Assembly: GCA_021825295.1 (NCBI GenBank)
Contig: JAKAHV010000010.1
Location: forward strand, 20,618-84,617
Direction of reading: 5' to 3'
DNA: 64,000 nucleotides
Origin: Nitrospirota bacterium
Lineage (GTDB): Bacteria > Nitrospirota > Thermodesulfovibrionia > Thermodesulfovibrionales > JdFR-88
The stretch's first letter is position 1; every line of letters begins with the position of its first letter. The notes below the pieces were generated by a model. It worked only from the letters and a program-made list of their open reading frames with translations, had not been told where the DNA came from and did not search any database. This document shows positions 16,572-25,627 of the stretch, piece after piece. Both the position numbers and the translations under genes were made by a program.

Positions 16572-18251
16572 GTGCCGCTTTTCCACAGGGCTGAGGACTT
16601 GAAGGCAGATTTTAAGAAATATACCGGGCGCCCCCGGTTTTTTGATTTCGTCTTTTTCGCGCTGCTCGCCCTAAGCGCGGCGGGCAAGATCTCAGCGGCC
16701 CTTCATATGCCGCTCAACAGCGACAACAGCCTGCCAGCGCTCGTTTATTATGACCTGGCCAACAACCACAATTTTTCCCTGCGTCTCTGGGATTTCGCCG
16801 TGAACTCCTATCTGTTTACCGATTTGCCGGTTTATCTGGCCCTCGGGCCCGTCATCGGCATGAGCGCCCCTACGCTTAAAATCGGGGCGCTCATATTGTT
16901 CATGTTGAGCGTAATCCTGATGTGCTGGCTTGCGTTCAGGATTTTCGGCGCGAGGACGGCGTTGTATGCCGCCGGTTTTCTTCTGGCGGCCTCCCCATTT
17001 TTTTCGTCCTTTGCGCTGAAACCCTTCGAGGGCGCCCGCGTCGGAACGGTGATCTTTTCACTTGCGGCCTTTCTTGCGGCCGATTCCATGATCAGGGCGA
17101 AGAAGGAAAAACGCGCCGGCGGCCGGATGAGGACCGTTTTCCCCTTGGCCGTCCTGTTTGCCGCTGTATCACTGGCCGTCTTCTCCGACCCGTACGCCCT
17201 GCTTTTTGTGGCAGCCGCGGGGGCCGCGTACCTTGGCGTGCGGATTTTCGGCGGCAACAGACTGCTTGACCGGCGCACGGAGCTCGCCCTCGCCCTTACG
17301 CTGGCCGCCTCATTGCTGACCGTCAGGCTTTTGTATGCCGCGGCCGGCTCGCTCGATATCGTGCTTCTAAAACATCTTGTGCCTTTCGGACTTGCGCCCG
17401 TGAAGGACTGGGCCGGATATTCCCTCCACTATTGCCTGATGGCCGCGGGGCTTCTCAACATGAACGTGCTGCAGGCAGGCCTTCCATGGTATGAAGCCGC
17501 CCTGCGGATTTCAAATGCCGTGCTCTTTACGGTGGTGCTCATAAACGCAATCATTCTGACCTCGAAGGAAAAAGACGGCCGAAGACAGTTCGCCCTCGCG
17601 TTTTTCTGGGCGGTCTGGGTTTTGGCGGGGCTTGCCTTCGTATTCAAGGAAGAAGTCGTCCTGGATATGCAGCAGGCCAGGTACCTGGCGCCCATGATTT
17701 ACCCGTTTTCCATTTTTTTTGCCATTTCCCTCGACGGGGGCCGCTTCCCGGGTAAATACCGCCGCACCCTCATTTTTGCGCCTTTCCTTTTGTCCGCCTT
17801 ATATGGCGCCGGAATGGGTTTCCACTATAAGCCGGACTGCAAACCAAACGGCGGCCAGATACGGCTTGTCCGGTTCCTCGAGCAAAACGGGCTTTTTTAC
17901 GGCTATGCCGATTACTGGAACGCCGGCATACTGACCCTGCTTTCCAATGATACAGTCGAGGTGAGGTCTCTCCAGTACACGGCGAAATCAAACCTGCTGA
18001 AGCCGTATGTGCTGAACGCGAAACTGGACTGGTACAAGCCGGCCCATTATGAAGGCCGTACTTTTTTGATCGTGGCCAAATCCGGCCAGTCCTGCGATTA
18101 TGACAGGCTTTATTGCTCCCCGAAGATCGTAACCGGCTATTTCGGAGCGCCGGAGGAGGTCCTCCGGTTTGAGGGCAAATACATATACGTCTGGCCGCAC
18201 AATATAGTTAAGAGGTTCTGGCCGTCCGCGCCCCAAAAAACGGGCAAATGA
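16572..18251 (+). CDS. polytopic membrane protein, possible GT-C-fold glycosyltransferase
   Basis: 559 residues with about ten hydrophobic segments and a soluble C-terminal part of about 130 residues. An acidic first extracytoplasmic loop (LNSDNSLPALVYYDLANN) after TM1 resembles the position of the catalytic acidic residues in GT-C enzymes such as ArnT and dolichyl-phosphate mannosyltransferases. I cannot assign a family. GTG start at 16572; a TATAAT-like stretch lies about 15 bases upstream. It stands alone, with the minus-strand phosphatase operon on its left and an RNA-like element on its right. Confidence 0.6.
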   Translation: MPLFHRAEDLKADFKKYTGRPRFFDFVFFALLALSAAGKISAALHMPLNSDNSLPALVYYDLANNHNFSLRLWDFAVNSYLFTDLPVYLALGPVIGMSAPTLKIGALILFMLSVILMCWLAFRIFGARTALYAAGFLLAASPFFSSFALKPFEGARVGTVIFSLAAFLAADSMIRAKKEKRAGGRMRTVFPLAVLFAAVSLAVFSDPYALLFVAAAGAAYLGVRIFGGNRLLDRRTELALALTLAASLLTVRLLYAAAGSLDIVLLKHLVPFGLAPVKDWAGYSLHYCLMAAGLLNMNVLQAGLPWYEAALRISNAVLFTVVLINAIILTSKEKDGRRQFALAFFWAVWVLAGLAFVFKEEVVLDMQQARYLAPMIYPFSIFFAISLDGGRFPGKYRRTLIFAPFLLSALYGAGMGFHYKPDCKPNGGQIRLVRFLEQNGLFYGYADYWNAGILTLLSNDTVEVRSLQYTAKSNLLKPYVLNAKLDWYKPAHYEGRTFLIVAKSGQSCDYDRLYCSPKIVTGYFGAPEEVLRFEGKYIYVWPHNIVKRFWPSAPQKTGK

Positions 18252-18326
18252 TGGAGCGCAAACGAGGTTTAAAATTTAGGCTTTTCAGGAATTCTTGTGT
18301 GATACTGATATCTCCGGGAAAGGCTG

Positions 18327-18479
18327 ATATCTGCCTGGTTCTTGAGAGAGGGAGCAAGCGGACGGATCACGGCGGGTTGCATCTTGACAACCTTTCGCCA
18401 GTCGCCCGGAGGGCAAGGCAATAGCGCCGTTTGCGCACGTCCGGAACCGCGCGACCGAACGAAAGGACCAGGCAGATAT
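18327..18479 (+). ncRNA. putative structured non-coding RNA closed by a 17-bp stem
   Basis: 18327-18343 (ATATCTGCCTGGTTCTT) pairs with 18463-18479 (AAGGACCAGGCAGATAT) over 17 bp with a single G-T wobble. Inside, CGGACG (18359-18364) pairs with CGTCCG (18438-18443) and encloses three hairpins: GGCGGGTTG/CAACC-TTT-CGCC (18371-18399), GCCC-GGA-GGGC (18404-18414) and GCGC-CGTTT-GCGC (18424-18436). This nested multi-branch fold is typical of a riboswitch or stable ncRNA. I compared it from memory with ydaO (c-di-AMP), M-box, cobalamin, GEMM, SRP and 6S and saw none of their conserved cores. A TGTGATACT extended -10 at 18298-18306 could start it. Strand is chosen by the kup gene and this promoter; the minus strand would fold nearly as well. 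Confidence 0.5.
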
Positions 18480-18607
18480 ACAAATTGTTATTAGCCCACA
18501 CAAAAACCGGAAGAGCCAAAATTGAGATTCCCTGTGGCAAGTCCTGCGGTACGCAGGAGAATACGCTTGCTATCCATTTATTTTTAGAAGTGTTTGAATT
18601 GCAGAGA

Positions 18608-18636
18608 TTGCCGGCCGGACCAAAACCCGGTATAAG
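18608..18636 (+). promoter_or_regulatory. kup promoter
   Basis: TTGCCG (18608-18613), a 17-base spacer and TATAAG (18631-18636) make a good sigma-70-type promoter. Transcription would start near 18643, which disfavours the TTG at 18651 as start codon. Confidence 0.55.
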
Positions 18637-18662
18637 ATTATAGTATCTATTTGCGGGCGGAA

Positions 18663-20483
18663 ATGGCACAGGTAAAGAGAAAAGGCGCCTTCATGGGCGT
18701 TATCAAATCCCTGGGACTCGTCTTTGGCGACATAGGGACCAGCCCCATCTATACCCTCGCGGTGGTCTTTCTGCTGACGAAGGCCACGCCTGAAAACGTG
18801 GCCGGGGTGCTTTCCCTTGTGGTCTGGACGCTGATTATACTCGTCAGCATCGAATACGCCTGGCTGGCCATGAGTCTAGGCGAAAAGGGCGAGGGCGGCA
18901 CCATAGTGCTGCGCGAGATATTAATCGGTCTGGTCGGAAAGGCCCGGTCCGCGGCCCTTGTGACCTTCCTTGCGATAATCGGCGTCTCCCTTCTCATAGG
19001 CGACGGCGTCATCACGCCGGCCATAAGCATCCTGAGCGCCGTGGAGGGCCTTCTTCTCATCCCCGGGCTTGGGGGCACGCCGCAGGATGTGCTGATCCTG
19101 ATTGCCTCCGCCATAGCGGTGCTCCTTTTTTTCTTCCAGAGGCGCGGGACCGAGCGGGTCTCCCGCGCCTTCGGCCCTATAATGCTGGTCTGGTTCGGGA
19201 CATTGGCGCTTTCCGGAGCGGCCTCGGTAATCAAGGCCCCGGTGGTGCTGCATTTCATAAACCCATTATACGGCATAAGATTCATGGCGCATAACGGGAT
19301 CGCGGGGTTTTTCATCCTCTCCGAGGTGGTGCTCTGCGCGACCGGGGGCGAGGCCCTGTATGCGGACATGGGCCATCTGGGGCGCGAGCCCATAAGAAAG
19401 GCCTGGCACCTCGTTTTTATTGCGCTTGTCCTGAGCTATCTTGGGCAGGGCTCTTTCATACTCAGAAACCCAGGAGCAAGGAACGTGCTCTTTGAGATGC
19501 TCTACAGGCAGGCCCCGCACCTCTACATCCCGTTTCTGCTGCTGAGCGTCGCGGCCACGGTCATAGCCTCGCAGGCCATGATAAGCGGGATGTTCTCGAT
19601 AGTATACCAGGGCATAACCACAAGGATAATGCCGATGTTCAGGATAGAATACACCTCGGCGGAGCTGCGCTCCCAGATTTACATAGGGTTTGTGAACTGG
19701 TTTCTCATGGTCGCGGTCCTTTTCATAATGATGGAGTTCAGGCAATCAAGCAGGCTGGCCGCAGCTTACGGCCTTGCCGTCACGGGCACGATGACCTTGA
19801 CCGGCCTTATGATGAGCTGGATATTCTACCTCCGCAGGAAATTCTCCCTCCTGCCGGTTTCGCTCCTTGTAACCCTTGTAGACCTGATCTTTTTGTTTTC
19901 GAACCTGTTCAAGATACCTCACGGCGGCTACTGGTCGCTGATAGTGGCCTCGGTCCCATTCTCCATTATCATCATCTACATGCAGGGGCAGCGGAGGCTC
20001 TATAACCGGCTGCGCTACGTCCCGCTCGAAACGTTTCTGGCGGACTACAGGGAGAAGATCCCGCTTGCGCACAGGATACGGGGCACGGCGCTTTTCTTTG
20101 CGAGGGACCCTGCCGAGATGCCGCCTTATATCGTGAATACAATGCTTGCAAACGAGATCATCTACGAGGATAACGTAATAGTGACGATAACGAAGCGCGA
20201 CCAGCCATTAGGGGTTACAGTCGATTTCTCTCTTTCGCCGGCCCCGGGGCTCAGGGTCCTGAAGGTGGCGACGGGATATATGGAGATCATTGACCTCGAA
20301 AAAATCCTCAGGGGGGTGGGGATCGATGAAAAGGTCATCTTCTACGGCCTTGAAGAGATAGTCACCTCAAGTGTGCCCTGGAGGATGTTTGCCGCGATAA
20401 AAAAACTCACGCCGGCCTTTGTCCAATTTTACAAGCTGCCTTCAAACAAGCTGCACGGGGTCGTGACCAGGGTGGAGATGTAG
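18663..20483 (+). CDS. kup: Kup-family potassium transporter
   Basis: 606 residues from the ATG at 18663. The KUP opening GLVFGDIGTSPIYTL is intact, followed by about 12 membrane segments (to about residue 440) and a soluble C-terminal domain, as in E. coli Kup (622). It imports potassium with protons. The frame is open from TTG 18651, but the promoter places the transcript start too near. A shorter start at ATG 18693, preceded by AAAGG, is also possible. No other potassium gene is adjacent. Confidence 0.93.
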   Translation: MAQVKRKGAFMGVIKSLGLVFGDIGTSPIYTLAVVFLLTKATPENVAGVLSLVVWTLIILVSIEYAWLAMSLGEKGEGGTIVLREILIGLVGKARSAALVTFLAIIGVSLLIGDGVITPAISILSAVEGLLLIPGLGGTPQDVLILIASAIAVLLFFFQRRGTERVSRAFGPIMLVWFGTLALSGAASVIKAPVVLHFINPLYGIRFMAHNGIAGFFILSEVVLCATGGEALYADMGHLGREPIRKAWHLVFIALVLSYLGQGSFILRNPGARNVLFEMLYRQAPHLYIPFLLLSVAATVIASQAMISGMFSIVYQGITTRIMPMFRIEYTSAELRSQIYIGFVNWFLMVAVLFIMMEFRQSSRLAAAYGLAVTGTMTLTGLMMSWIFYLRRKFSLLPVSLLVTLVDLIFLFSNLFKIPHGGYWSLIVASVPFSIIIIYMQGQRRLYNRLRYVPLETFLADYREKIPLAHRIRGTALFFARDPAEMPPYIVNTMLANEIIYEDNVIVTITKRDQPLGVTVDFSLSPAPGLRVLKVATGYMEIIDLEKILRGVGIDEKVIFYGLEEIVTSSVPWRMFAAIKKLTPAFVQFYKLPSNKLHGVVTRVEM

Positions 20484-20504
20484 AGCGGCAAGGGCCTCCT
20501 GCGC

Positions 20505-22370
20505 TTAATTCCCTCGCTGCCTTTCGTCCAGCCCGGCCAATCGCGCATCGAATTCGCATCTGTTTTTTCCCAACTCCCCGGTGGCCGCTTCAAGCTCGGC
20601 AAAGAGCGCCTCTATCCGCTCCTTCGCATCGTGGATGGATTTCGAGAGCCGCTTTATCTCCCCGCCGTCGCCTTTCATGGACGCCTGTATGAGCGCCACG
20701 TTGTCATTTTCCATCCGCTCTTCGAGGGTGATTATTTCCTCCTCGGCCCCCCTGATTCTTGCCTGAAGGTCCCCGAGCGTTTTTGAGCGCATGGCAACGA
20801 TCTCAGCCCTCAGCCGTCTCATATCCTTTCTGCTTGCCGTCTTGCCGCCATTTTTCCCCGGCGCCGCCTTTGGGGCCTGCTCGCCCTTCCAGCCCACCTG
20901 GCGGAGGAAGTCTTCATAGGCGCCCTCAAACACCCTTGCCCTGCCGCCGTCGAAGACCACAAGGCGCGTGGCCGAGGCGCGCAGTATCATCTCGCTGTGG
21001 GTCACCATTATCACGGCGCCTTCGAAGGCCTCTATCGCCTCGACAAGGGCGTCGACGGACTCCATGTCCAGGTGGTTGGTGGGCTCATCCAGCAGAAGCA
21101 GGTTTGCGGGCTGGGCGATCAGTTTTCCCAGCAGGACGCGGCTCTTCTCTCCGCCCGAAAGGACCGATATCTTCTTGAGCGCATCGTCCCCCTCGAAGAG
21201 CATCGCCCCGCATATATTGCGTGCGGCCACGCGCCGGTGTTCCGCCATTGAATCCAGAATCTCCTCCTCGACGGTCCTGGACGGGTCCAGGCGCGAGACG
21301 TTCGTCTGCCCGAAATGTGCCATCGCCGTCCTGCTGCCGAGGCTTACGCTGCCGCAGTCGGGTTTTATTTCCCCCGCGAGGAGTTTCAGCAGAGTGGTCT
21401 TCCCCTGGCCGTTGCGGCCGATGACAGCGATGCGGTCCCTCCTGCCCACCGACAGATTGAGATTTTCAAATAGAGGGGCCGCCGGTTCGTACCCGAATGA
21501 GATATCCTCCGCCCTCATCAGCCATTTGCTTTCGTGCGGGGCATAATTGAACTCGAAATCAAGCGTCTTTTCCGCGGACAGCCTGTCGAGTCTGCCTTTT
21601 TTTTGGAGACCCTTTATCCTGGACTGGACCGCGCGGGCGCGGGTCGCCTGGGCCCTGAAACGGTTTATGAATTCCTCCAGCTCCCTGCGTTTCTTTTCGT
21701 CGTTTGCGCGGGTGCGCTCGTAGACTTCCTCCCCGGCGAGTATCTGCTCATAGAGCCTGTGGGTGCCGCCGGCTATTTTCCTTGTCTTTGCGCGATGTAT
21801 CCCGATGGTGTGGGTCGTGACTGCGTCCATGAAATCCCTGTCGTGGGTTATCAGCATCAGCTCGCCCTTCCAGTTTTTGAGGAACTGCCCCAGCCAGCGG
21901 GAGGAGACAATGTCCAGGTAATTGGTGGGCTCGTCAAGCAGGAGGAGATTGGGCCCCGCGAGCAGGAGCTTCGCCAGGTTCAGCCGGACCTGAAACCCGC
22001 CCGAGAGTTCATGCGGATGGCGGGAAAAGTCTTCCGGCTGAAAGCCAAGCCCCATCAGGACGGACTCGGCCATATAGGCCTGATTTTCCGGCAGGCTGTC
22101 CCCGCCGAGACCAAGCATCGCCTCGGCGAGGACCGTATCGGCGGCGAAACGTATCTCCTGGGAGAGATGTCCGGCCTTGTAGTCCCTGGGCACGCTTATC
22201 GAACCCTCATCCGGCAGTTCCCTGCCCAGTATCATGCGGAAAAGCGTGGTCTTGCCGGAGCCGTTTCTTCCTACAAGCCCGGCGCGCTCCCCGGCCCCCA
22301 GTGTGAAGGACGCCCCGTCAAACAGCACGCGCCTGCCATATGCCTTTACGATGCCGTTGGCCTGGACCAT
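20505..22370 (-). CDS. ABC-F family ATPase (translation factor type)
   Basis: 621 residues with two ABC domains and no membrane segment. Walker A sites GRNGSGKTT and GRNGQGKTT, signatures LSGGFQVRLNLAKLL and LSGGEKSRVLLGKL, and Walker B LLLLDEPTNYLD and LLLLDEPTNHLD are all intact. A charged linker (about residues 230-290) and a C-terminal coiled-coil of about 100 residues complete the layout. ABC-F proteins act at the ribosomal E site; the C-terminal coil points to the Uup/YheS branches. Convergent with kup, with a 21-base gap. Confidence 0.92.
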   Translation of the reverse strand: MVQANGIVKAYGRRVLFDGASFTLGAGERAGLVGRNGSGKTTLFRMILGRELPDEGSISVPRDYKAGHLSQEIRFAADTVLAEAMLGLGGDSLPENQAYMAESVLMGLGFQPEDFSRHPHELSGGFQVRLNLAKLLLAGPNLLLLDEPTNYLDIVSSRWLGQFLKNWKGELMLITHDRDFMDAVTTHTIGIHRAKTRKIAGGTHRLYEQILAGEEVYERTRANDEKKRRELEEFINRFRAQATRARAVQSRIKGLQKKGRLDRLSAEKTLDFEFNYAPHESKWLMRAEDISFGYEPAAPLFENLNLSVGRRDRIAVIGRNGQGKTTLLKLLAGEIKPDCGSVSLGSRTAMAHFGQTNVSRLDPSRTVEEEILDSMAEHRRVAARNICGAMLFEGDDALKKISVLSGGEKSRVLLGKLIAQPANLLLLDEPTNHLDMESVDALVEAIEAFEGAVIMVTHSEMILRASATRLVVFDGGRARVFEGAYEDFLRQVGWKGEQAPKAAPGKNGGKTASRKDMRRLRAEIVAMRSKTLGDLQARIRGAEEEIITLEERMENDNVALIQASMKGDGGEIKRLSKSIHDAKERIEALFAELEAATGELGKNRCEFDARLAGLDERQRGN

Positions 22371-22425
22371 CCTCCTATTTTACCGAAACCGCCGCCTGCC
22401 AAAACACCCTTTATCAGCACGATGT

Positions 22426-23841
22426 TCACCTCATGGGCGAGCCGCCGCCCGGTGCGCCGGTGTTGCTGCCGCCGCCAGGTGTTCCGGTGCTGCCGCCACC
22501 GCCAGGCATACCAGTATTGCTGCCGCCTGGCGTCCCGGTATTACTTCCGCCGCTTGGTGTCCCGGTGCTGCCGCCGCCCGGTGCGCCGGTGTTGCTACCG
22601 CCGCCAGGTGTTCCGGTGCTACCGCCGCCAGGTGTTCCGGTGCTACCGCCGCCAGGCGTCCCAGTGTTGCTACCGCCTCCAGGCATGCCAGTGTTGCTGC
22701 CGCCTCCAGGCATGCCAGTGTTGCTGCCGCCGCCGGGCGTCTGTGGACTATTGGCCGGTGTTCCCATCGGGCCCATTCCCGCATGGCTTGAGACCTGCGA
22801 GGCCGAGGCCCCGAACTGGCCCGAAGAAGCGCTGATGTTGAAGAGTTTTACGACGGCCGGCTGGCCGTTCGCCAGGGTGCCCTTCACCCCCGGCGAGGAA
22901 TAATTCACCGTTATCGGGGTGCCGTCCGCGAGTGTGAGCATGAACGTATTATTCCCGGGGTTCAGGCCGGAGACCGTCCCCGTGGCGACTGCCATTACCT
23001 GGCCGGACTGGCACGTGCCGGAATCGAAATCGAAGCCAGTGCAATTTGCCATGGCCGGGACGTTTTTTGCCGCCAGCCCCATGAGCCCCTGAGAATTGGA
23101 CTGTCCCATGACCGGTGTGTTTATGACAAAGGACCTGGTCCCGGTATTCATGGTTACCGTATTGTCCGTCGCGCTTGTAATCATTCCGCTGATGCCTGCG
23201 GGGTACCCCTTTTGGTCCATCTCCTGGGCATTAAGCGGGTTTACCCTCATTGTCATGGAGCATGCGCCTCCCCCGAACCCCGTCACATTGAAGTTCTTGA
23301 GGTCGAAGTCCAGCCCGGCACGGTTGTTCTGGCCCGCGACGATGTTTACCGGGGTATTTAAATCCATGGTGCAGTTATTCCCGCTGCAGGACATCGTGTC
23401 CGGAGAGGGCTGTCCGGGGCTGAAAGCGGTGAACGAGCATGGGCCGCTTACGCCGCTTGAGTTGGTTAGCCCCACCGAATTGCTGAAGACTATCCTGACC
23501 TTGTCAAAAGAGCCGGCCGGACAGGTGGAGGTTTTTACAAGCTCCATTACGTTTGAGAGGTTTGCGAGGTCGATGTTAACCGGGCCGGAGAGCACCGTGC
23601 AGGAGTCTCCGCTTGAGGTATTAAGAAGGGTCACCGAGTTGATTACGGCCGACACCTGCCTGAAACCGGACGCATCGTCCGTCATGAATAACCCCACGGG
23701 CGCGCTCTGGGAAACGCTGGTCCCCGGCGTGCTGGCGGCCGGAGCGCCGCCCCCTCCTCCTCCTCCGCAGCCGGCCAGCAGAAAACCTGCGCCGAACATC
23801 AAAGTCAAAACTGCCATAAACCTGGACTTGCCTGATTTCAT
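22426..23841 (-). CDS. DUF4382-like lipoprotein with Gly-rich repeat tail
   Basis: 471 residues. Type II signal peptide with lipobox LLAGC (C25) followed by a run of Gly. Residues about 45-200 resemble the DUF4382 domain (APVGLFMTDDASGFRQVSAV, then a predicted beta-sandwich). The last 110 residues are tandem repeats of the kind GTPGGGSNTG and GMPGGGSNTG. Probably a surface or periplasmic lipoprotein; function unknown. The ATG at 23841 follows a good AGGAGG. The gene stands between the ABC-F gene and a 309-base gap. Confidence 0.8.
   Translation of the reverse strand: MKSGKSRFMAVLTLMFGAGFLLAGCGGGGGGGAPAASTPGTSVSQSAPVGLFMTDDASGFRQVSAVINSVTLLNTSSGDSCTVLSGPVNIDLANLSNVMELVKTSTCPAGSFDKVRIVFSNSVGLTNSSGVSGPCSFTAFSPGQPSPDTMSCSGNNCTMDLNTPVNIVAGQNNRAGLDFDLKNFNVTGFGGGACSMTMRVNPLNAQEMDQKGYPAGISGMITSATDNTVTMNTGTRSFVINTPVMGQSNSQGLMGLAAKNVPAMANCTGFDFDSGTCQSGQVMAVATGTVSGLNPGNNTFMLTLADGTPITVNYSSPGVKGTLANGQPAVVKLFNISASSGQFGASASQVSSHAGMGPMGTPANSPQTPGGGSNTGMPGGGSNTGMPGGGSNTGTPGGGSTGTPGGGSTGTPGGGSNTGAPGGGSTGTPSGGSNTGTPGGSNTGMPGGGGSTGTPGGGSNTGAPGGGSPMR
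22438..22742 (-). repeat. in-frame tandem repeat encoding the lipoprotein tail
   Basis: About a dozen degenerate units of 21-27 bases built on GGN-TCN-ACN-GGN-NNN-CCN-GGN-GGN, encoding [P]GGGS(N)TG[TMA]. Unit length is always a multiple of three, so the opposite strand is also open through it (as PPPGVPVL repeats). The array is likely to vary in copy number between strains. Confidence 0.85.
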
Positions 23842-24150
23842 GGTTTTTTTCCTCCTGGTGAGTCGCTACTTTCCAAAATGGAAATCCGCCGAATTGGAAA
23901 TTTGAATGGATAGCGGGTGGATATGATTCGGGTAATACATTGGCTTATTAAAAAATCCTGATCTTTGAATACGGTTACGCAGCTATTGGGATGAAGCGGG
24001 GTCTCTGCTTTACTGCATCCGCATAATATATTCTTTCATGAATAAATTTACTTGTCAATAAATTTATTATCGGTAGTCTTGCCTTTTTTGAGATCTTGGC
24101 GGGGCGCGCACTAATGCAAAAGGTGGCCCGGAGGGTTTAAAATAAGACAG
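23842..24150. other. AT-rich divergent intergenic region
   Basis: 309 bases, no gene seen. It contains a direct repeat AATAAATTTA at 24041-24050 and 24057-24066 (16-base period, possible regulator site) and a bulged hairpin GGATGAAGC (23989-23997) with GCTT and CATCC (24007-24020). It serves as promoter region for the lipoprotein (minus) and the peptidase-like gene (plus). Confidence 0.5.
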
Positions 24151-25302
24151 TTGCAAGTGAAAAGCCGAATGCGGATAGATATCGGGGCGCTGGAAAACAT
24201 ATATCTTCTGAACCTCGGGATTACCCCAAGAGAGCGGGTGCTCGTTTTTACAGACAAGGTTTCGAAGAAAGAGGGGAAGCTGCCGCGGGAGGAGCTTGAA
24301 AGAAGGGCCGGCCTGCGGAGGATTGGGCGGGCCGCGGCGCGGGCCGGGCTCGGTCTTGCAAAAGAGGTGATCTACAGGGAATACGCCGCGACGGGGACCC
24401 ACGCCGTCGAGCCGCCAAAGGCCGTATGGGAGGCCGCCTTCGGCGCCGAATGCATAGCCGGGCTCTCCGCAAGAGGTCTTTTAAGGGAGATCATCAAGAA
24501 GAGGGTTTCGGAGGAGGGGCAGGGCCTGGCAGGCAGGATTATCAGGAAATACTCGGGGGACGCGGTCGACGCGGTCATAGCCCTCTCCAATTATTCCACC
24601 ACCCACACCATCTTCAGAAAACTGCTCACCATGTTGGGCGCGCGTTATGCCAGCATGCCCCTTTTCGATTACTCGATGCTCTCCGGCCCAATGAGCGTTG
24701 ATTACCGGGAGCTTAAGAGGCTCACTGCCGCAGTCGCAAGGGCCATAAGAGGGGCCGGCTGGCTTGAGATCGCCTCCGGAAACGGCACCAGGCTCCTCTT
24801 CAGGACGGGCGGCAGGAGGGCATGGCAGGACAACGGAGACTACAGGAAACCCGGGGCCGCGGGCAACCTGCCTGCCGGGGAGGTCTATCTTGCGCCGCTC
24901 GAGGGCACTGCCAGCGGCAGGCTTGTTCTCGAATGGGCGCCAACCAGGAAACTCGAATCCCCCGTGACGCTTGTAGTGAGGCGGGGGCTTGTGACGGAGG
25001 TGCTGGGCACGGAGCCCTTCGCGGACGGGCTCCGGCGCAGGATTGCCTCGTGCCCGGAGTGCGCCAACATCGCGGAGCTGGGGATAGGCACGAACAGCCT
25101 GGCCAAAAGGCCGGACAATATCCTGGAGTCCGAGAAGATACTGGGCACGGTCCATGTGGCCCTCGGCGACAACCACACCTTCGGTGGCCGCGTGCGGGCC
25201 CCTTTCCATCAGGATTTCGTCTTCTTTTCCCCCACGCTGAAGGCGCTGGACGGCGGCAAAAAGGTCAAAAGCGTGATAATGAGGAAGGGGAAGCTTGTCT
25301 GA
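24151..25302 (+). CDS. M29-like aminopeptidase (thermophilic metalloaminopeptidase type)
   Basis: 383 residues from TTG 24151; ATG 24169 (MRIDIGALENIYLLNLG) is an equally good start. The C-terminal half has family motifs: NLPAGEVYLAPLEG, AELGIGTNSLAKRPDNILESE and GTVHVALGDN followed by HQDFV, which supply the Glu/His/Asp metal ligands of M29 enzymes. The N-terminal domain is less conserved. Its 3' end overlaps cutA by 8 bases. Substrate unknown; the call rests on the C-terminal motifs. Confidence 0.75.
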   Translation: MQVKSRMRIDIGALENIYLLNLGITPRERVLVFTDKVSKKEGKLPREELERRAGLRRIGRAAARAGLGLAKEVIYREYAATGTHAVEPPKAVWEAAFGAECIAGLSARGLLREIIKKRVSEEGQGLAGRIIRKYSGDAVDAVIALSNYSTTHTIFRKLLTMLGARYASMPLFDYSMLSGPMSVDYRELKRLTAAVARAIRGAGWLEIASGNGTRLLFRTGGRRAWQDNGDYRKPGAAGNLPAGEVYLAPLEGTASGRLVLEWAPTRKLESPVTLVVRRGLVTEVLGTEPFADGLRRRIASCPECANIAELGIGTNSLAKRPDNILESEKILGTVHVALGDNHTFGGRVRAPFHQDFVFFSPTLKALDGGKKVKSVIMRKGKLV

Positions 25303-25627
25303 AGCGATAGCCGTATTCATAACGGCTGGCAGCGAGGAAGAGGCCGCCCGGATTGCCGGGGCGCTGGTAGGCGAATCCCTGGCCGGCTGCGTGAACATTA
25401 TACGGGGCATAAGGTCAATATACTCGTGGCAGGGCAGGATCGAGGACGAGACGGAGAGCCTTCTTGTCGTAAAGACCCGGCGGGACCTCTTTGAGGACAT
25501 CTGCCGGAGGGTAAGGCAGCTCCACAGCTATCAGGTGCCGGAGGTAATCGCCCTGCCCGTGACCGCCGGCCTGCCCGAATACATTTCCTGGCTTGAGGAT
25601 GTCACCAGAGGCGGCCAGAAGGCCTGA
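25295..25627 (+). CDS. cutA: CutA-family divalent-cation tolerance protein
   Basis: 110 residues, the normal trimeric CutA1 size. Motifs TAGSEEEAARIAGALV, GCVNIIRGIRSIYSWQG, LLVVKTRRDLFE and SYQVPEVIALPV are characteristic. CutA1 forms a stable trimer resembling PII proteins; a role in copper tolerance is claimed in E. coli but is not general. TTG start overlapping the peptidase-like gene; the 3' end overlaps the endonuclease V gene. Confidence 0.93.
   Translation: MSEAIAVFITAGSEEEAARIAGALVGESLAGCVNIIRGIRSIYSWQGRIEDETESLLVVKTRRDLFEDICRRVRQLHSYQVPEVIALPVTAGLPEYISWLEDVTRGGQKA

Larger units (their letters stand above)
18252..18650. other. 399-base intergenic region before kup
   Basis: No protein gene is supported. 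It holds the structured RNA candidate at 18327-18479, a perfect hairpin TCCTGCG-GTA-CGCAGGA at 18542-18558, and the kup promoter at 18608-18636. Because the promoter lies downstream of the structured element, that element need not be part of the kup message. Confidence 0.6.

Noticed and set aside
18327..18479. Reading the structured element as a ydaO c-di-AMP riboswitch because kup follows
   Set aside because: The conserved ydaO core segments are not present and a kup promoter lies downstream of the element.
22234..22903. Pro-rich plus-strand open frames (PPPGVPVL-type repeats) over the lipoprotein tail
   Set aside because: They arise because the tandem repeat unit is a multiple of three; the minus-strand frame has signal peptide, lipobox and ribosome-binding site.
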